In this document: one piece after another, positions 44,540 through 52,415 of the stretch
Numbering within the stretch: the stretch's first letter is position 1
How the letters are laid out: each line of letters opens with the position of its first letter
NCBI GenBank assembly: GCA_035546775.1
Contig: DASZWD010000047.1
Span: 24,171 to 88,170, forward strand
Direction: 5' to 3'
Length of the DNA stretch: 64,000 nt
Source of the DNA: Acidimicrobiales bacterium
GTDB lineage: Bacteria; Actinomycetota; Acidimicrobiia; Acidimicrobiales; JACCXE01
Notes under the pieces: generated by a model
Databases searched by the model: none
Seen by the model: the letters and a program-made list of their open reading frames with translations, nothing else
What the model was told of the DNA's origin: nothing
Program-made: the position numbers and the translations under genes

Positions 44540-45775
44540 CTAGACCAGCGCGGGGGCGAGGCCGAGAATCTCGGCGAGCGTGCCGCCGAGCATCGCCTGG
44601 CGCTCGTCGTCGGGCACGCCCGCGAACTGCCGGGCGATCAACTCCTGGCTGCCCCGGAACGTGCCTTCGGCGTGGGGGTAGTCGTTGCCCCACACAATCG
44701 ACCGCAGTCCCGTGAGGTGGCGGCACGCCACCGCGACCGGGTCATCCTGGAACGACACGTGGAACTGCCGCTGCACGTACTCACTCGGCATGAGCGGATA
44801 CGGCCACTTCTCGTTGAGCTTGAACAGGCGCGCCATGTTCGGCTGGTCGTGGGCCGGGCGGGTGTCGTCCCACTTGCCGAGCCACCAGTCGCTGTCCTGC
44901 CCGATGCCGGTCGTCCACGCCTTGTCCATTGAACCGACGAGCGACGCCAGCCAGTGGGCGTTGAACTCGATGAGGGCGAAGTGCAGGTCGGGGTGGCGCT
45001 CGGCGACACCGCCGCCGATCAGCTCGCAGATGACTTGCTGGGGTGTGACCGTCGAATAGATGCACTGCGTGATCATCCGCTTCGACGCGCTCTTCTCGGT
45101 GACGGGCTGGTTCACTTGCGCCGCGTTCTCGAGTACGACCTTCAGCGTCGTCGACTCGGTGTCGTTCACCTTCACGCCGCCGGTCTGCGTGTGCACGAAC
45201 ACGTGGCCACCGATGGCGCTGATGGCGTCCCACACTGGGTCGTAGTCGCGCGAGTAATAGGGCTTGGGCGGTATCGCCGGCAGCAGGATCGCCTTCATGC
45301 CCGCGGCGCCGACGCGCTCGATCTCGGCCACGGCGTCGGTGACGTCGGTGACCGGCACGGGCGCCGTCGGCACGATGCGGTCGAAGTACGCACCGAAGCG
45401 CTCGATGACGTAGTCGTTGTAGACGCGGGCGTGTGCCATCGACAGCTCGTGGTCGTCGGAGTACAGGCCGAACAGCGACAGGTTGGGGTGCATCACCGCG
45501 GCGTCGACGCCGTCGGCCGCCAGGTCTTCGATGATCAGCTCGGGATCGCCCTCGGGCGTGCGGCCGCTCGTCTGGCGGTAGCGCGAGATCGTCCAGCCCT
45601 CGTATCCGGGGGTGTGCAGGCGCCGGAAGACGCGGGCGCCACCCTCGACCAGCGGCTCGATCTCGAAGTCCTCCTCCCACACGCCTCGCTCGCGCAGGTG
45701 CTTCGGCAGGCGGGTGCGGAAGAGATCGGTCGGTTCGAGGATGTGCCCGTCTGCGGAGACGACGAAATCACTCAT
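44540..45775 (-). CDS. Amidohydrolase (amidohydrolase_2/ACMSD-related)
   Basis: The ATG at 45775 is preferred; longer frames lack conserved sequence. The 411-residue TIM-barrel protein has the family start VVSADGHILEPTDLF, HPNLSLFGLYSDDHELSMAH, AIGGHVFVHTQTGG (metal His near residue 200) and VWGNDYPHAEGT near 375 with the late Asp ligand. This family includes decarboxylases and hydratases acting on carboxylic acids from aromatic and steroid breakdown. It is the first gene of an eight-gene operon, divergent from a cyclase-family gene. Confidence 0.9.
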   Translation of the reverse strand: MSDFVVSADGHILEPTDLFRTRLPKHLRERGVWEEDFEIEPLVEGGARVFRRLHTPGYEGWTISRYRQTSGRTPEGDPELIIEDLAADGVDAAVMHPNLSLFGLYSDDHELSMAHARVYNDYVIERFGAYFDRIVPTAPVPVTDVTDAVAEIERVGAAGMKAILLPAIPPKPYYSRDYDPVWDAISAIGGHVFVHTQTGGVKVNDTESTTLKVVLENAAQVNQPVTEKSASKRMITQCIYSTVTPQQVICELIGGGVAERHPDLHFALIEFNAHWLASLVGSMDKAWTTGIGQDSDWWLGKWDDTRPAHDQPNMARLFKLNEKWPYPLMPSEYVQRQFHVSFQDDPVAVACRHLTGLRSIVWGNDYPHAEGTFRGSQELIARQFAGVPDDERQAMLGGTLAEILGLAPALV

Positions 45776-45790
45776 GGAAATGCCATTCTC
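45776..45790. promoter_or_regulatory. Shared motif, copy 1 (GGAAATGCCATTCTC)
   Basis: This 15-base sequence directly abuts the amidohydrolase start codon in the 38-bp divergent gap. It matches 14 of 15 bases at 57418-57432, also between divergent catabolic genes. It is followed by GCATTT, which makes an AAATGC-N7-GCATTT dyad (45778-45796). Either an operator or, read on the minus strand, a GAGAAT -10 element could explain it. Confidence 0.5.
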
Positions 45791-45813
45791 GCATTTCGCG
45801 AGCGCGGTGTGCA

Positions 45814-46860
45814 ATGGTGGGTTGCGTGGCTCGCTGGAAGCAAAAACCAGACGGCTCCACCTGGGGCGACTGGGGCGACGACGACGAACTCGGCCGCATC
45901 AACCTGCTGACGCCGGCCAAGGTGATCGAGGGCGTGGCAGAGGTGCAGGCCGGCGTGTCGTTCTGCCTGTCGCTGCCTCTCGACTTTCCCGGCGGTACGG
46001 CGCTCAACGAACGCCGCTATCCGCCCGTCGTCCAGCCCACGCCCGACATGGACGGCACGCCGGCGACGTTCTTCAACGTCCACATGAGCGAGATGCCCGA
46101 CTACGGCGATCCCAAGTACGTCGACGTGTGGGCTGACGACGTCGTCACCCTCGCCCTTCAGTACTCCACGCAGTGGGACTCGCTGGCCCACGTCGGCGCC
46201 GAGTTCGACGCCGACGGCGACGGTGTCGAGGAGGCTGTCTTCTACAACGGCTACCGCGCCGGCGTGGACCTCGTCGGTCCGACGGCGGATGGACGCTCGC
46301 ACGCGCATCACCTCGGCCTCGAGCACATGGCGTTCCACGGCGTGCAGGGCCGCGGCGTGCTCGTCGACCTGCGCCACCACCTCGGCGACGCGTGGACGCC
46401 CGTCGGCTACGACACGCTGCGCCAGATCATGGAAGCCGATGGCGTCGCGGTCGAACCTGGCGACGTGCTGCTGCTGCACACCGGCTTCGCCACCCGCATC
46501 CTCGAGTGGGATCGGAACCCGCCGGTGCGCGAGCTGTTCACCACGTGCAGCTATCTCGACGCCCACGACGACGCGCTGTTGCAGTGGATCGCGGAGTCGC
46601 AGATCAGCGCGCTCGTCGCCGACAACTACGCCGTCGAAGGCCTCCTCGGCAAGGACAAGGACCCGTCGCGCCACTCGTTCCTGCCGCTGCACCACCTCTG
46701 CCTGTTCAAGCTCGGCGTGCCCCTAGGCGAGCTGTGGTACCTCGACGAACTCGCCACCTGGCTGCGGGAGCACCACCGGTCGCGCTTCCTGCTCACCGCG
46801 CCCCCGCTGCGCCTCCCCGGCATCGTCGGCTCCCCGGTGACCCCGATCGCCACCGTCTAA
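45814..46860 (+). CDS. Cyclase family protein (kynurenine formamidase-like fold)
   Basis: The protein has 348 residues from ATG 45814; GTG 45826 is an alternative start. The cyclase domain is recognised by WGDWGDDDELGRINLLTPAK, the metal-binding QYSTQWDSLAHVGAEFD (near residue 117), RGVLVDLRHH and LHTGFATR near the end. In this subgroup the classical HxGTHxDxPxH sequence is replaced by STQWDSLAH. It is transcribed away from the amidohydrolase operon and likely shares its control. Possible reactions are hydrolysis of a lactone, N-formyl or cyclic amide bond. Confidence 0.85.
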   Translation: MVGCVARWKQKPDGSTWGDWGDDDELGRINLLTPAKVIEGVAEVQAGVSFCLSLPLDFPGGTALNERRYPPVVQPTPDMDGTPATFFNVHMSEMPDYGDPKYVDVWADDVVTLALQYSTQWDSLAHVGAEFDADGDGVEEAVFYNGYRAGVDLVGPTADGRSHAHHLGLEHMAFHGVQGRGVLVDLRHHLGDAWTPVGYDTLRQIMEADGVAVEPGDVLLLHTGFATRILEWDRNPPVRELFTTCSYLDAHDDALLQWIAESQISALVADNYAVEGLLGKDKDPSRHSFLPLHHLCLFKLGVPLGELWYLDELATWLREHHRSRFLLTAPPLRLPGIVGSPVTPIATV

Positions 46861-46862
46861 CC

Positions 46863-46927
46863 CCTTCGCACTTCTGTGAAGGAATTTCCGTGTTGTGCAC
46901 GGGCGATCCTTCACAGAAGGGTGAAGG
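46863..46927. terminator. Bidirectional bipartite hairpin terminator
   Basis: Outer arms 46871-46883 (CTTCTGTGAAGGA) and 46907-46919 are an exact 13-bp stem, extendable to 46863 and 46927 with two mismatches. Inside the loop a CCGTG/CACGG stem (46888-46892, 46898-46902) forms a second hairpin. It sits between convergent genes; the right arm covers the stop and last codons of the minus-strand monooxygenase. Confidence 0.8.
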
Positions 46928-48449
46928 CGGCGTAGTCGGTGTCCTTCACGCGGGCGATTTCCTTGAACAGCTTGGGGCGACCGCCGGCATTGAGGAGATA
47001 GCGACGCGGCTTGCCCGGAATGTTGGTGCCGAAGTACTGGCCGAGCTCGCCGAACGGGTTGGTCTGCGCGGCGCGGTCGACCATGTCGGTCCAGCGCTGC
47101 TCGGCCTCTGCGGTCACTTCGATCACGCGGTCGCCCGTGTGGATGAGCGTGTCGGTGACGAAGTCGACCTGGTCGCCGTTGTAGCGCGGGTTGTTGCCCG
47201 CGGCGGCGTGCGGGCCGCCAGGGAAGAACAAGTTGGGAAAGCCGGCGGTGCATACGCCGAGGAATGTCTGGGGGCCATCGGCCCAGTGGTCGTTGAGGGC
47301 GACGCCGTCGCGCCCGACGACGCCCATGCGCGCCAGTGCGCCGGTGCCGAAGTCGAACCCCGTCGCCCACACGACGATGTCGAGGTCGTCGAAGACGATC
47401 GGCGACGCGCGCAGGTCGACCAGGGTGACGTTGTCGCGGTTGAACGCCTCGTAGTAACCGTTCACGAACGGCGGTCGTTTCTGTCCGTAGCGGTGCGTCG
47501 GGATGAGCTTGTCGGCGGTGACGGGGTCGCGCACGATGGAGCGGATCTTGCCCTCGAGGAACGCGCACCACGCGTCGTTGGCCGCGTCGTTGAACAGCAG
47601 GTCGAGGTAGTTGCTCGACAGCTTGGCGAAGCCCGGGCTGTGCCACATCTTCTCGAAGAAGGCGAGGCGTTCCTCGTCGGAGTCGTCGAAGGCGCCGCGG
47701 TCGTGTGGTTGGTGCAGGAATCCGGCGGCCGACGTGTTGAGCACGTGGCACAGGGCGTCGAACTCGGCGCGCAGGGCGCGCTGCTCGTCGGGCCTGATCG
47801 GCGCGTTGTTCAGCGGCGTGCACCAGTTGGCGCTGCGCTGGTACACGGTGAGCGACGCCGCCTCCTCGGCGATCACCGGCACGATCTGCACGCCGCTCGA
47901 ACCGGTGCCGACGACGGCCACGCGCTGGTCGCGGAAGTCGACCGGCTCCGATGGCCACAACCCCGTGTGGTACTGCTCGCCGGCGAACGCGTCCCGGCCG
48001 GGGACGTCGGGGAAGTACGGAACCGACAGCACGCCGGTCGCGGCGACGAGGAAGCGGGCGTCCCAGCCGCGCCCGTCGTCAGCGCTGACCGCCCAGTGGT
48101 CACCCGACCACACCGCGGCGGTCACCCGCGTCCCGAACTCCATCGCCCGCCGGAGGTCGAATCGGTCCACGACGTGGTTGAGGTAACGCTCGATCTCGGG
48201 CTGGCCGGCGAAGTGTTCGGACCACTCCCACTCGTCGAACAACTCGCGCGAGAACAGGTAGCCGTACGTGTAGCTCTCGGAGTCGAAGCGGGCGCCGGGG
48301 TAGCGGTTCCAGAACCACGTGCCCCCCACGCCCGCGCCGGCTTCGAGCAGGACGGCGGAGAAGCCGGCTTCACGCGCTCGGTACAGCTGGTAGATCCCGG
48401 TGATGCCCGCGCCAACGATGAGGACGTCGACGTCGGCCATGAGAGGCAT
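46911..48449 (-). CDS. Baeyer-Villiger-type flavin monooxygenase
   Basis: The protein has 512 residues from ATG 48449; ATG 48440 is also possible. The first FAD motif is VLIVGAGITGIYQLY at the N-terminus, followed by GGTWFWNRYPGARFD. The fingerprint is FAGEQYHTGLWP near residue 165 (FxGxxxHxxxW[PD]) and the NADPH motif VAVVGTGSSGVQIV near 180. It is about 90 residues shorter than the enzyme at 5394, lacking the N-terminal extension. It is divergent from a Rieske oxygenase gene, with a 17-bp dyad between them. It should oxidise a ketone to an ester in the same pathway; this is inference. Confidence 0.9.
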   Translation of the reverse strand: MPLMADVDVLIVGAGITGIYQLYRAREAGFSAVLLEAGAGVGGTWFWNRYPGARFDSESYTYGYLFSRELFDEWEWSEHFAGQPEIERYLNHVVDRFDLRRAMEFGTRVTAAVWSGDHWAVSADDGRGWDARFLVAATGVLSVPYFPDVPGRDAFAGEQYHTGLWPSEPVDFRDQRVAVVGTGSSGVQIVPVIAEEAASLTVYQRSANWCTPLNNAPIRPDEQRALRAEFDALCHVLNTSAAGFLHQPHDRGAFDDSDEERLAFFEKMWHSPGFAKLSSNYLDLLFNDAANDAWCAFLEGKIRSIVRDPVTADKLIPTHRYGQKRPPFVNGYYEAFNRDNVTLVDLRASPIVFDDLDIVVWATGFDFGTGALARMGVVGRDGVALNDHWADGPQTFLGVCTAGFPNLFFPGGPHAAAGNNPRYNGDQVDFVTDTLIHTGDRVIEVTAEAEQRWTDMVDRAAQTNPFGELGQYFGTNIPGKPRRYLLNAGGRPKLFKEIARVKDTDYAAFTLL

Positions 48450-48462
48450 ACTGTACCGATAG

Positions 48463-48479
48463 TGAGAATCCCGTTCTCA
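48463..48479. promoter_or_regulatory. Dyad TGAGAATCCCGTTCTCA in divergent promoter
   Basis: A 6-5-6 exact inverted repeat between the monooxygenase (minus) and Rieske (plus) genes. The TTCTC half resembles that in the shared motif at 45776 and 57418. It is 9 bp before the GTG at 48489. Confidence 0.55.
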
Positions 48480-48488
48480 ATAACGGCA

Positions 48489-49784
48489 GTGGACCGCCTG
48501 CCCAAGCAGCGGTACTACGACCCGGAGTTCTTTGCCCTCGAAGCCGAGCAGCTCTGGCCCCGCGTCTGGCACATGGCGTGCCGGCTCGAGGAGATCCCGG
48601 CGCCGAACGACTTCGTCGTCTACGAATTCCTCGACCAGTCGGTGATCGTCGTGCGCACCGAGGACGGCGGGGTGCGGGCGTTCCAGAACGCCTGCCGCCA
48701 CCGCGGCGTCAAGGTGGCGACGGGCGACGGCACGTGTGGCGCCGGCTTCGTGTGCCCGTTCCACGGCTGGACGTACGGCCCCGATGGGACGAACACCTTC
48801 GTGCCCAAGCGCCGCGCCTTCGCCGAGCACAACCTGGAGGGCGACGACATCGACCTCACGCCGGTGCGCGCCGAGACGTGGGGTGGCAGCGCCTGGATCA
48901 ACCTCGACCGCGAGGCGCCGCCGCTGCGCGACTGCCTCGAACCCTTCGCCACTGCCATGGACGCCTGGCACCTCGAGGACATGCGCGTCGAGTGGTGGCG
49001 CGCCTTTCGCCTGCCGGTGAACTGGAAGCTGGCCGAGGCCGCGTTCATGGAGCAGTACCACGTGATCGAGAGCCACCCGCAGCTCGTCATTCCGGGTCGC
49101 TTCCCGCCGAAGAACGGGATAGCCGAGACGGCCACCCTGCTCGCCGGCGAACTCGCGTACCTCCGCACGATGAGCGAAGGCATGAGCGGCATGGTGCACG
49201 CCAACGACGTCGCCATCGCCGAGCGCCTGGCCACCGAAGCCGACGTGCCCGACATGGCCACGTGGCATCGCGCCTTCAACGACGAGGTCACGCGCGCCCA
49301 TCGAGCGCGCGGCATCCCCACCATGCCCGACCTGAACGAACTCGAGGCGAGCGGCTTCGGCGACTCGCTCTGGTACACCTTCCCTCACTACTTCGTGCTG
49401 CCGATGTACTCGAGCGCGTCGTCGTATCGCTTCCGCCCGCTCGGTCCCGAAGCAACGCTGATGGAGATCTGGTCCCTGACCCGGTATCCCGAGGGCGAGG
49501 CGCGGCCCAAGCCCACGCCGCCCGAAGTGTGGGAGTACAACGATCCGCGCGTGCCGCCGATCCCGACGCAGGACTTCTCGAACCTGCCCAAGCAGCAGCA
49601 GGGCCTGCATCAACGCGGCTTCGAGTTCTTACGCATCTCGCCCGAGATCGAAGGTCACCTGTCGAACTTCGAGCGCACGGTCGACGGCTTCCTCGCCGGC
49701 CTGCCGTACGCGCAGCTGTTGAAGGCGCTGCAACAGATCAACCTGAACCCCTTGGAGCGACCGATCGTGGACATCGGCATATGA
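48489..49784 (+). CDS. Rieske non-heme iron oxygenase, alpha subunit
   Basis: I chose GTG 48489 (DRLPKQRYYDPEFFALEAEQ follows); an in-frame GTG at 48462 would place the start inside the dyad. The 431-residue protein has the Rieske cluster site CRHRGVKVATGDG with the second part FVCPFHGWTYG (C-x-H, 17 residues, C-x2-H) near residues 70-95, and the catalytic iron site NWKLAEAAFMEQYHVIESHP near 178 with His-x4-His. This is the oxygenase of a two- or three-component system that hydroxylates rings or demethylates. No reductase is adjacent; the one at 57454 may serve. An NTF2-like gene overlaps its stop. Confidence 0.93.
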   Translation: MDRLPKQRYYDPEFFALEAEQLWPRVWHMACRLEEIPAPNDFVVYEFLDQSVIVVRTEDGGVRAFQNACRHRGVKVATGDGTCGAGFVCPFHGWTYGPDGTNTFVPKRRAFAEHNLEGDDIDLTPVRAETWGGSAWINLDREAPPLRDCLEPFATAMDAWHLEDMRVEWWRAFRLPVNWKLAEAAFMEQYHVIESHPQLVIPGRFPPKNGIAETATLLAGELAYLRTMSEGMSGMVHANDVAIAERLATEADVPDMATWHRAFNDEVTRAHRARGIPTMPDLNELEASGFGDSLWYTFPHYFVLPMYSSASSYRFRPLGPEATLMEIWSLTRYPEGEARPKPTPPEVWEYNDPRVPPIPTQDFSNLPKQQQGLHQRGFEFLRISPEIEGHLSNFERTVDGFLAGLPYAQLLKALQQINLNPLERPIVDIGI

Positions 49785-50155
49785 CCGTCCGAGACGACAT
49801 CTGCAATCTCTTGGCGGAGTACAACCACGCGGTCGACGACGGCCGGGTCGACGACGTGCTCGCCACCTTCACCGCCGACGCATCGATCGAATTTCCGGTG
49901 GGCACGCATCGCGGCACGGAAGAGTTGCGCGCCGCGTACGAATCGTGGATACCGCGAGCGCCGCAGCGCCACATGGTGGCGAACACCCGCGTGATCGACG
50001 CGTCGAGCACTTCGGCCCGAGTGGTGAGCGACTTCGCCTTTCTCGTCAAAGGCGAGACCGGCTGGACCATCTTCGTGGTCGGCCGTTACGACGACGAAGT
50101 CGTGCACGACGGCACGCGCTGGCGCTTCGCCCGTCGCACTTCGGTCTTTCTCTAG
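49781..50155 (+). CDS. SnoaL-like (NTF2-fold) protein
   Basis: The ATG at 49781 overlaps the Rieske stop by 4 bp and gives 124 residues. The N-terminal helix CNLLAEYNHAVDDGRVDDVL, followed by LFTADASIEFPVG-type strands, is the SnoaL/ketosteroid-isomerase fold. In oxygenase operons the same fold forms beta subunits, which lie directly after the alpha gene, as here. It may be that or an isomerase. Its 3' end overlaps the convergent gene by 4 bp. Confidence 0.85.
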   Translation: MTVRDDICNLLAEYNHAVDDGRVDDVLATFTADASIEFPVGTHRGTEELRAAYESWIPRAPQRHMVANTRVIDASSTSARVVSDFAFLVKGETGWTIFVVGRYDDEVVHDGTRWRFARRTSVFL

Positions 50156-51210
50156 TCGTCGGTTTCCATCGAGAAGCGCCACTTGCAGCACACGTCACCG
50201 TCGTCGACGCGGGGCGGGATGGCGAGGATGTCGACCTTCATCTTCGGGTTGTAGAGCTTCGTCGTCACGATCATCGACTTGGGGCACGTCGAGTGGCAGT
50301 TCTTCTCGAGAATGTCGGGCCGGCCCATCGACTCCCACTGGTCGACGGCAACGCAGCGGTTGAACGTCATGATGCCGACGTCTTCCGACGGCATTTCGAA
50401 CGAGACGTCGAACGCCTTGCCCGGCATCGCCGTGGCGTCCATCTGAAGATCCTTCATCCAGTCGGCGACCGTGGTGCCGGTGATCCCGAGGTACCGCTCC
50501 TTGAGTTTTTTGGCGCCCGGCAGCACGGTGTCGCCCCACAGCGTGTACTGGATGTCGAACATCACGTCGAGGCCATAGCGCACGACGATCTGCGCCGCCC
50601 AGCCTTCGATCGCCTGGAGCAGGAACTCGTGGCTCCCGAGGAGCCACCGCACGAGGGCCGGCTTGTCGAGCGCGTCGATGCCGTCGCGCGGTGAGAACAG
50701 GCCGGTGTAGACGGGCCGGCGGGTGCGGTCGTCGTGCGCATTCGGATCGTCGTAGGTCACCGACGCCGGTAGGAACTCGGCGCGCATGCGGTCGATCTCG
50801 GGACGCATCTGGTCGTTCCAGGCCGCCCACTCGATTTCGAGCGCGACCTCCGCGCCGTAGCGGCGTCCGACTTCGGCCGACCACCCGTCGACGCACAACA
50901 ACAGGTAGGCCTCGGCCCACGGCAACAGCTTGTGGGCGAGGGCGTCGCGCGAGAAGTCGGTGAAGCGCAGATCGGGGCGGTAGGGACCGGAGTAGTCGGC
51001 GAGCTCGGCGCCGGAGTCGACCTCGGTCTCGGCGCGGATGTCGAGCGCGGCGCGGGCGTAGGTGACGCCGTCGGCGAGCTTGGGGAACTTCGGAAAGTTC
51101 TGCAGGTCTACGCCCAGCATGAGGACGAACTCGTCGGGTACGTACTCCTCGGCGAGATGCGCTCCGGGCTTGCGCGCTTCGAGGAACGTGTCGATCTGCT
51201 CGTCAGCCAT
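50152..51210 (-). CDS. Conserved hypothetical protein with cysteine-rich C-terminus (ATC-hydrolase/DUF6125-like)
   Basis: The ATG at 51210 gives 352 residues. I do not recognise it securely. It has a helical N-half with repeated Trp-Ala/Leu segments (HKLLPWAEAYLLLCVDGWSA, WLLGSHEFLLQAIEGWAAQI) that look like an internal duplication, and a C-terminal domain with NCHSTCPKSM and DVCCKWRFSM. These Cys patterns resemble the L-2-amino-thiazoline-4-carboxylate hydrolase-like/DUF6125 group. A metal site or disulfides are possible. The gene is divergent from a TetR across a 36-bp gap holding an exact 14-bp palindrome. Confidence 0.72.
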   Translation of the reverse strand: MADEQIDTFLEARKPGAHLAEEYVPDEFVLMLGVDLQNFPKFPKLADGVTYARAALDIRAETEVDSGAELADYSGPYRPDLRFTDFSRDALAHKLLPWAEAYLLLCVDGWSAEVGRRYGAEVALEIEWAAWNDQMRPEIDRMRAEFLPASVTYDDPNAHDDRTRRPVYTGLFSPRDGIDALDKPALVRWLLGSHEFLLQAIEGWAAQIVVRYGLDVMFDIQYTLWGDTVLPGAKKLKERYLGITGTTVADWMKDLQMDATAMPGKAFDVSFEMPSEDVGIMTFNRCVAVDQWESMGRPDILEKNCHSTCPKSMIVTTKLYNPKMKVDILAIPPRVDDGDVCCKWRFSMETDD

Positions 51211-51221
51211 AGTTCGCAAAG

Positions 51222-51235
51222 TAGCCGATCGGCTA
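51222..51235. promoter_or_regulatory. Palindromic TetR operator (TAGCCGATCGGCTA)
   Basis: The exact 14-bp palindrome is centred in the 36-bp gap between the divergent cysteine-rich protein and TetR genes. It can be extended with AAA/TTT outside one mismatched pair (51217-51240). Occupancy would block both starts. Confidence 0.7.
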
Positions 51236-51246
51236 GTTTCGGGGCA

Positions 51247-51768
51247 ATGGCCCTTACCGCCGCCCAAACCCGGGTCGTCACCGCCGCCACGTCACTGTTC
51301 GCTCGCCACGGCGTGGGCGGCACGTCGCTGCAGATGATCGCCGATGAGATCGGCGTCACGAAGGCGGCGGTGTACCACCAGTACAAGTCGAAGGACGAGA
51401 TCGTGCTGGCGGCCGCCGAGGCGGAGCTGGCGCGGTTGCGCGACGTCGTCGAGGCCGCGTCGTCGCGCGACGAACTCTTGGCCGGCATGGTCGACCTCGC
51501 CATCGCGGGACGCCGCCGCGCCGGCGCCATGCTCAACGACCCGGTGATCGTGGAGTCCTTCGCCAAGCACAGGGCGTTCCGCGCCGTCATGCGCAAGATG
51601 CAGGCGCTGCTGGTGGGCGAAGACGCAGGGCCCGAGGGGCGTGTGCGCGTGGCCATGCTCGTCGCCGCCATCAGCGGCGCGGTGATGCATCCCTTCGTCA
51701 TCGACCTGCCCGACGCCACGCTGCGCGACGAACTGCTGCGCCTGGCGTCCAGTTTCGGGCACCCGTAA
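51247..51768 (+). CDS. TetR-family transcriptional regulator
   Basis: The 173-residue protein starts at ATG 51247. The helix-turn-helix is TAATSLFARHGVGGTSLQMI, then ADEIGVTKAAVYHQYKSKDE. The ligand domain is short. It faces the cysteine-rich protein gene and its operator is likely the palindrome at 51222. It converges with the next TetR gene with 3 bp between the stops. Confidence 0.92.
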   Translation: MALTAAQTRVVTAATSLFARHGVGGTSLQMIADEIGVTKAAVYHQYKSKDEIVLAAAEAELARLRDVVEAASSRDELLAGMVDLAIAGRRRAGAMLNDPVIVESFAKHRAFRAVMRKMQALLVGEDAGPEGRVRVAMLVAAISGAVMHPFVIDLPDATLRDELLRLASSFGHP

Positions 51769-51771
51769 CGG

Positions 51772-52362
51772 CTACGGCTCGGCGTCGAGGCGGGCGATGG
51801 CGTCGGCGACGAAGGCGCGGGTGGCCGCGTGGCCTTCGGTGACGCCGAGGGCCTGCTCGATTCCCATGACCTGGCCGAGCCCCGTCATCAGCACGAGCGC
51901 CACCATGGGCGGAATCGTGCCCTCGGGGAGGGCTGCCTTGAGCGCCTTGAGCTGCAGCGCCCGGTTGCGCTTGGCGTAGCGGGCGATCTCGGCGCGGATG
52001 TCCTTGCGGTGGTTGGCCAGCGCCGCCATCTCGACGAGGAAGCGGGCGCCGCGCGGGTCGTTGTTCAGCGACCACAGCGCCGCGAGCGAGCCGTCGGCGG
52101 CGAGGACGCGCTCGGCATGCGCCAGCGACGCGTCGGCGTTGCGCCGCAGGACCTCGACGAACAGGTCGTCCATCGTGCGGAAGTAGTAGTGGACGAGCTG
52201 GGGCTTGAGGCCCGCGGCGGCCGCAACGCGCCGCGACGTGACCGCGGCGTAGCCATCGTCGAGCAGGAGGCGTTCGGCGGCGTCCAGCAACGCCTCACGG
52301 GTCTTCGAGTCGGTGGCGCCGATGCGGCGGGGCGAGGTCACTGGCGCCACTCTGCCACGCAT
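51772..52362 (-). CDS. TetR-family transcriptional regulator
   Basis: The start is ATG 52362 (MRGRVAPVTSPRRIG); GTG codons at 52350 and 52341 are alternatives and no clear ribosome-binding site is seen. The product is 196 residues. The DNA-binding helices are LDAAERLLLDDGYAAVTSRR and VAAAAGLKPQLVHYYFRTMD. It is transcribed away from the P450 gene at 52416 across a gap with a 17-bp dyad and is the likely regulator of that catabolic run. Confidence 0.9.
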   Translation of the reverse strand: MRGRVAPVTSPRRIGATDSKTREALLDAAERLLLDDGYAAVTSRRVAAAAGLKPQLVHYYFRTMDDLFVEVLRRNADASLAHAERVLAADGSLAALWSLNNDPRGARFLVEMAALANHRKDIRAEIARYAKRNRALQLKALKAALPEGTIPPMVALVLMTGLGQVMGIEQALGVTEGHAATRAFVADAIARLDAEP

Positions 52363-52373
52363 GCTAAGCAGTT

Positions 52374-52390
52374 GCACAGCATTGCTGTGC
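52374..52390. promoter_or_regulatory. Dyad operator GCACAGCATTGCTGTGC
   Basis: An exact 8-1-8 inverted repeat between the TetR (start 52362) and P450 (start 52416) genes. A smaller dyad TGCTAAGCA (52362-52370) lies next to the TetR start codon. The P450 has its GGGAGG ribosome-binding site at 52405-52410, just beyond the dyad. Confidence 0.65.
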
Positions 52391-52415
52391 GAGTGCCCAG
52401 CAGCGGGAGGGCATT

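Noticed and set aside
48463..48479. KstR (cholesterol regulon) operator
   Set aside because: The dyad has AGAA and TTCT halves like KstR sites but with 5 bases between, giving the wrong spacing, and no kstR or cholesterol-specific genes are nearby.
46173..48488. Long in-frame extension upstream of the Rieske oxygenase
   Set aside because: The extension crosses two other real genes and the terminator, and its sequence is Arg-rich without family motifs. Conserved Rieske sequence begins after 48489.
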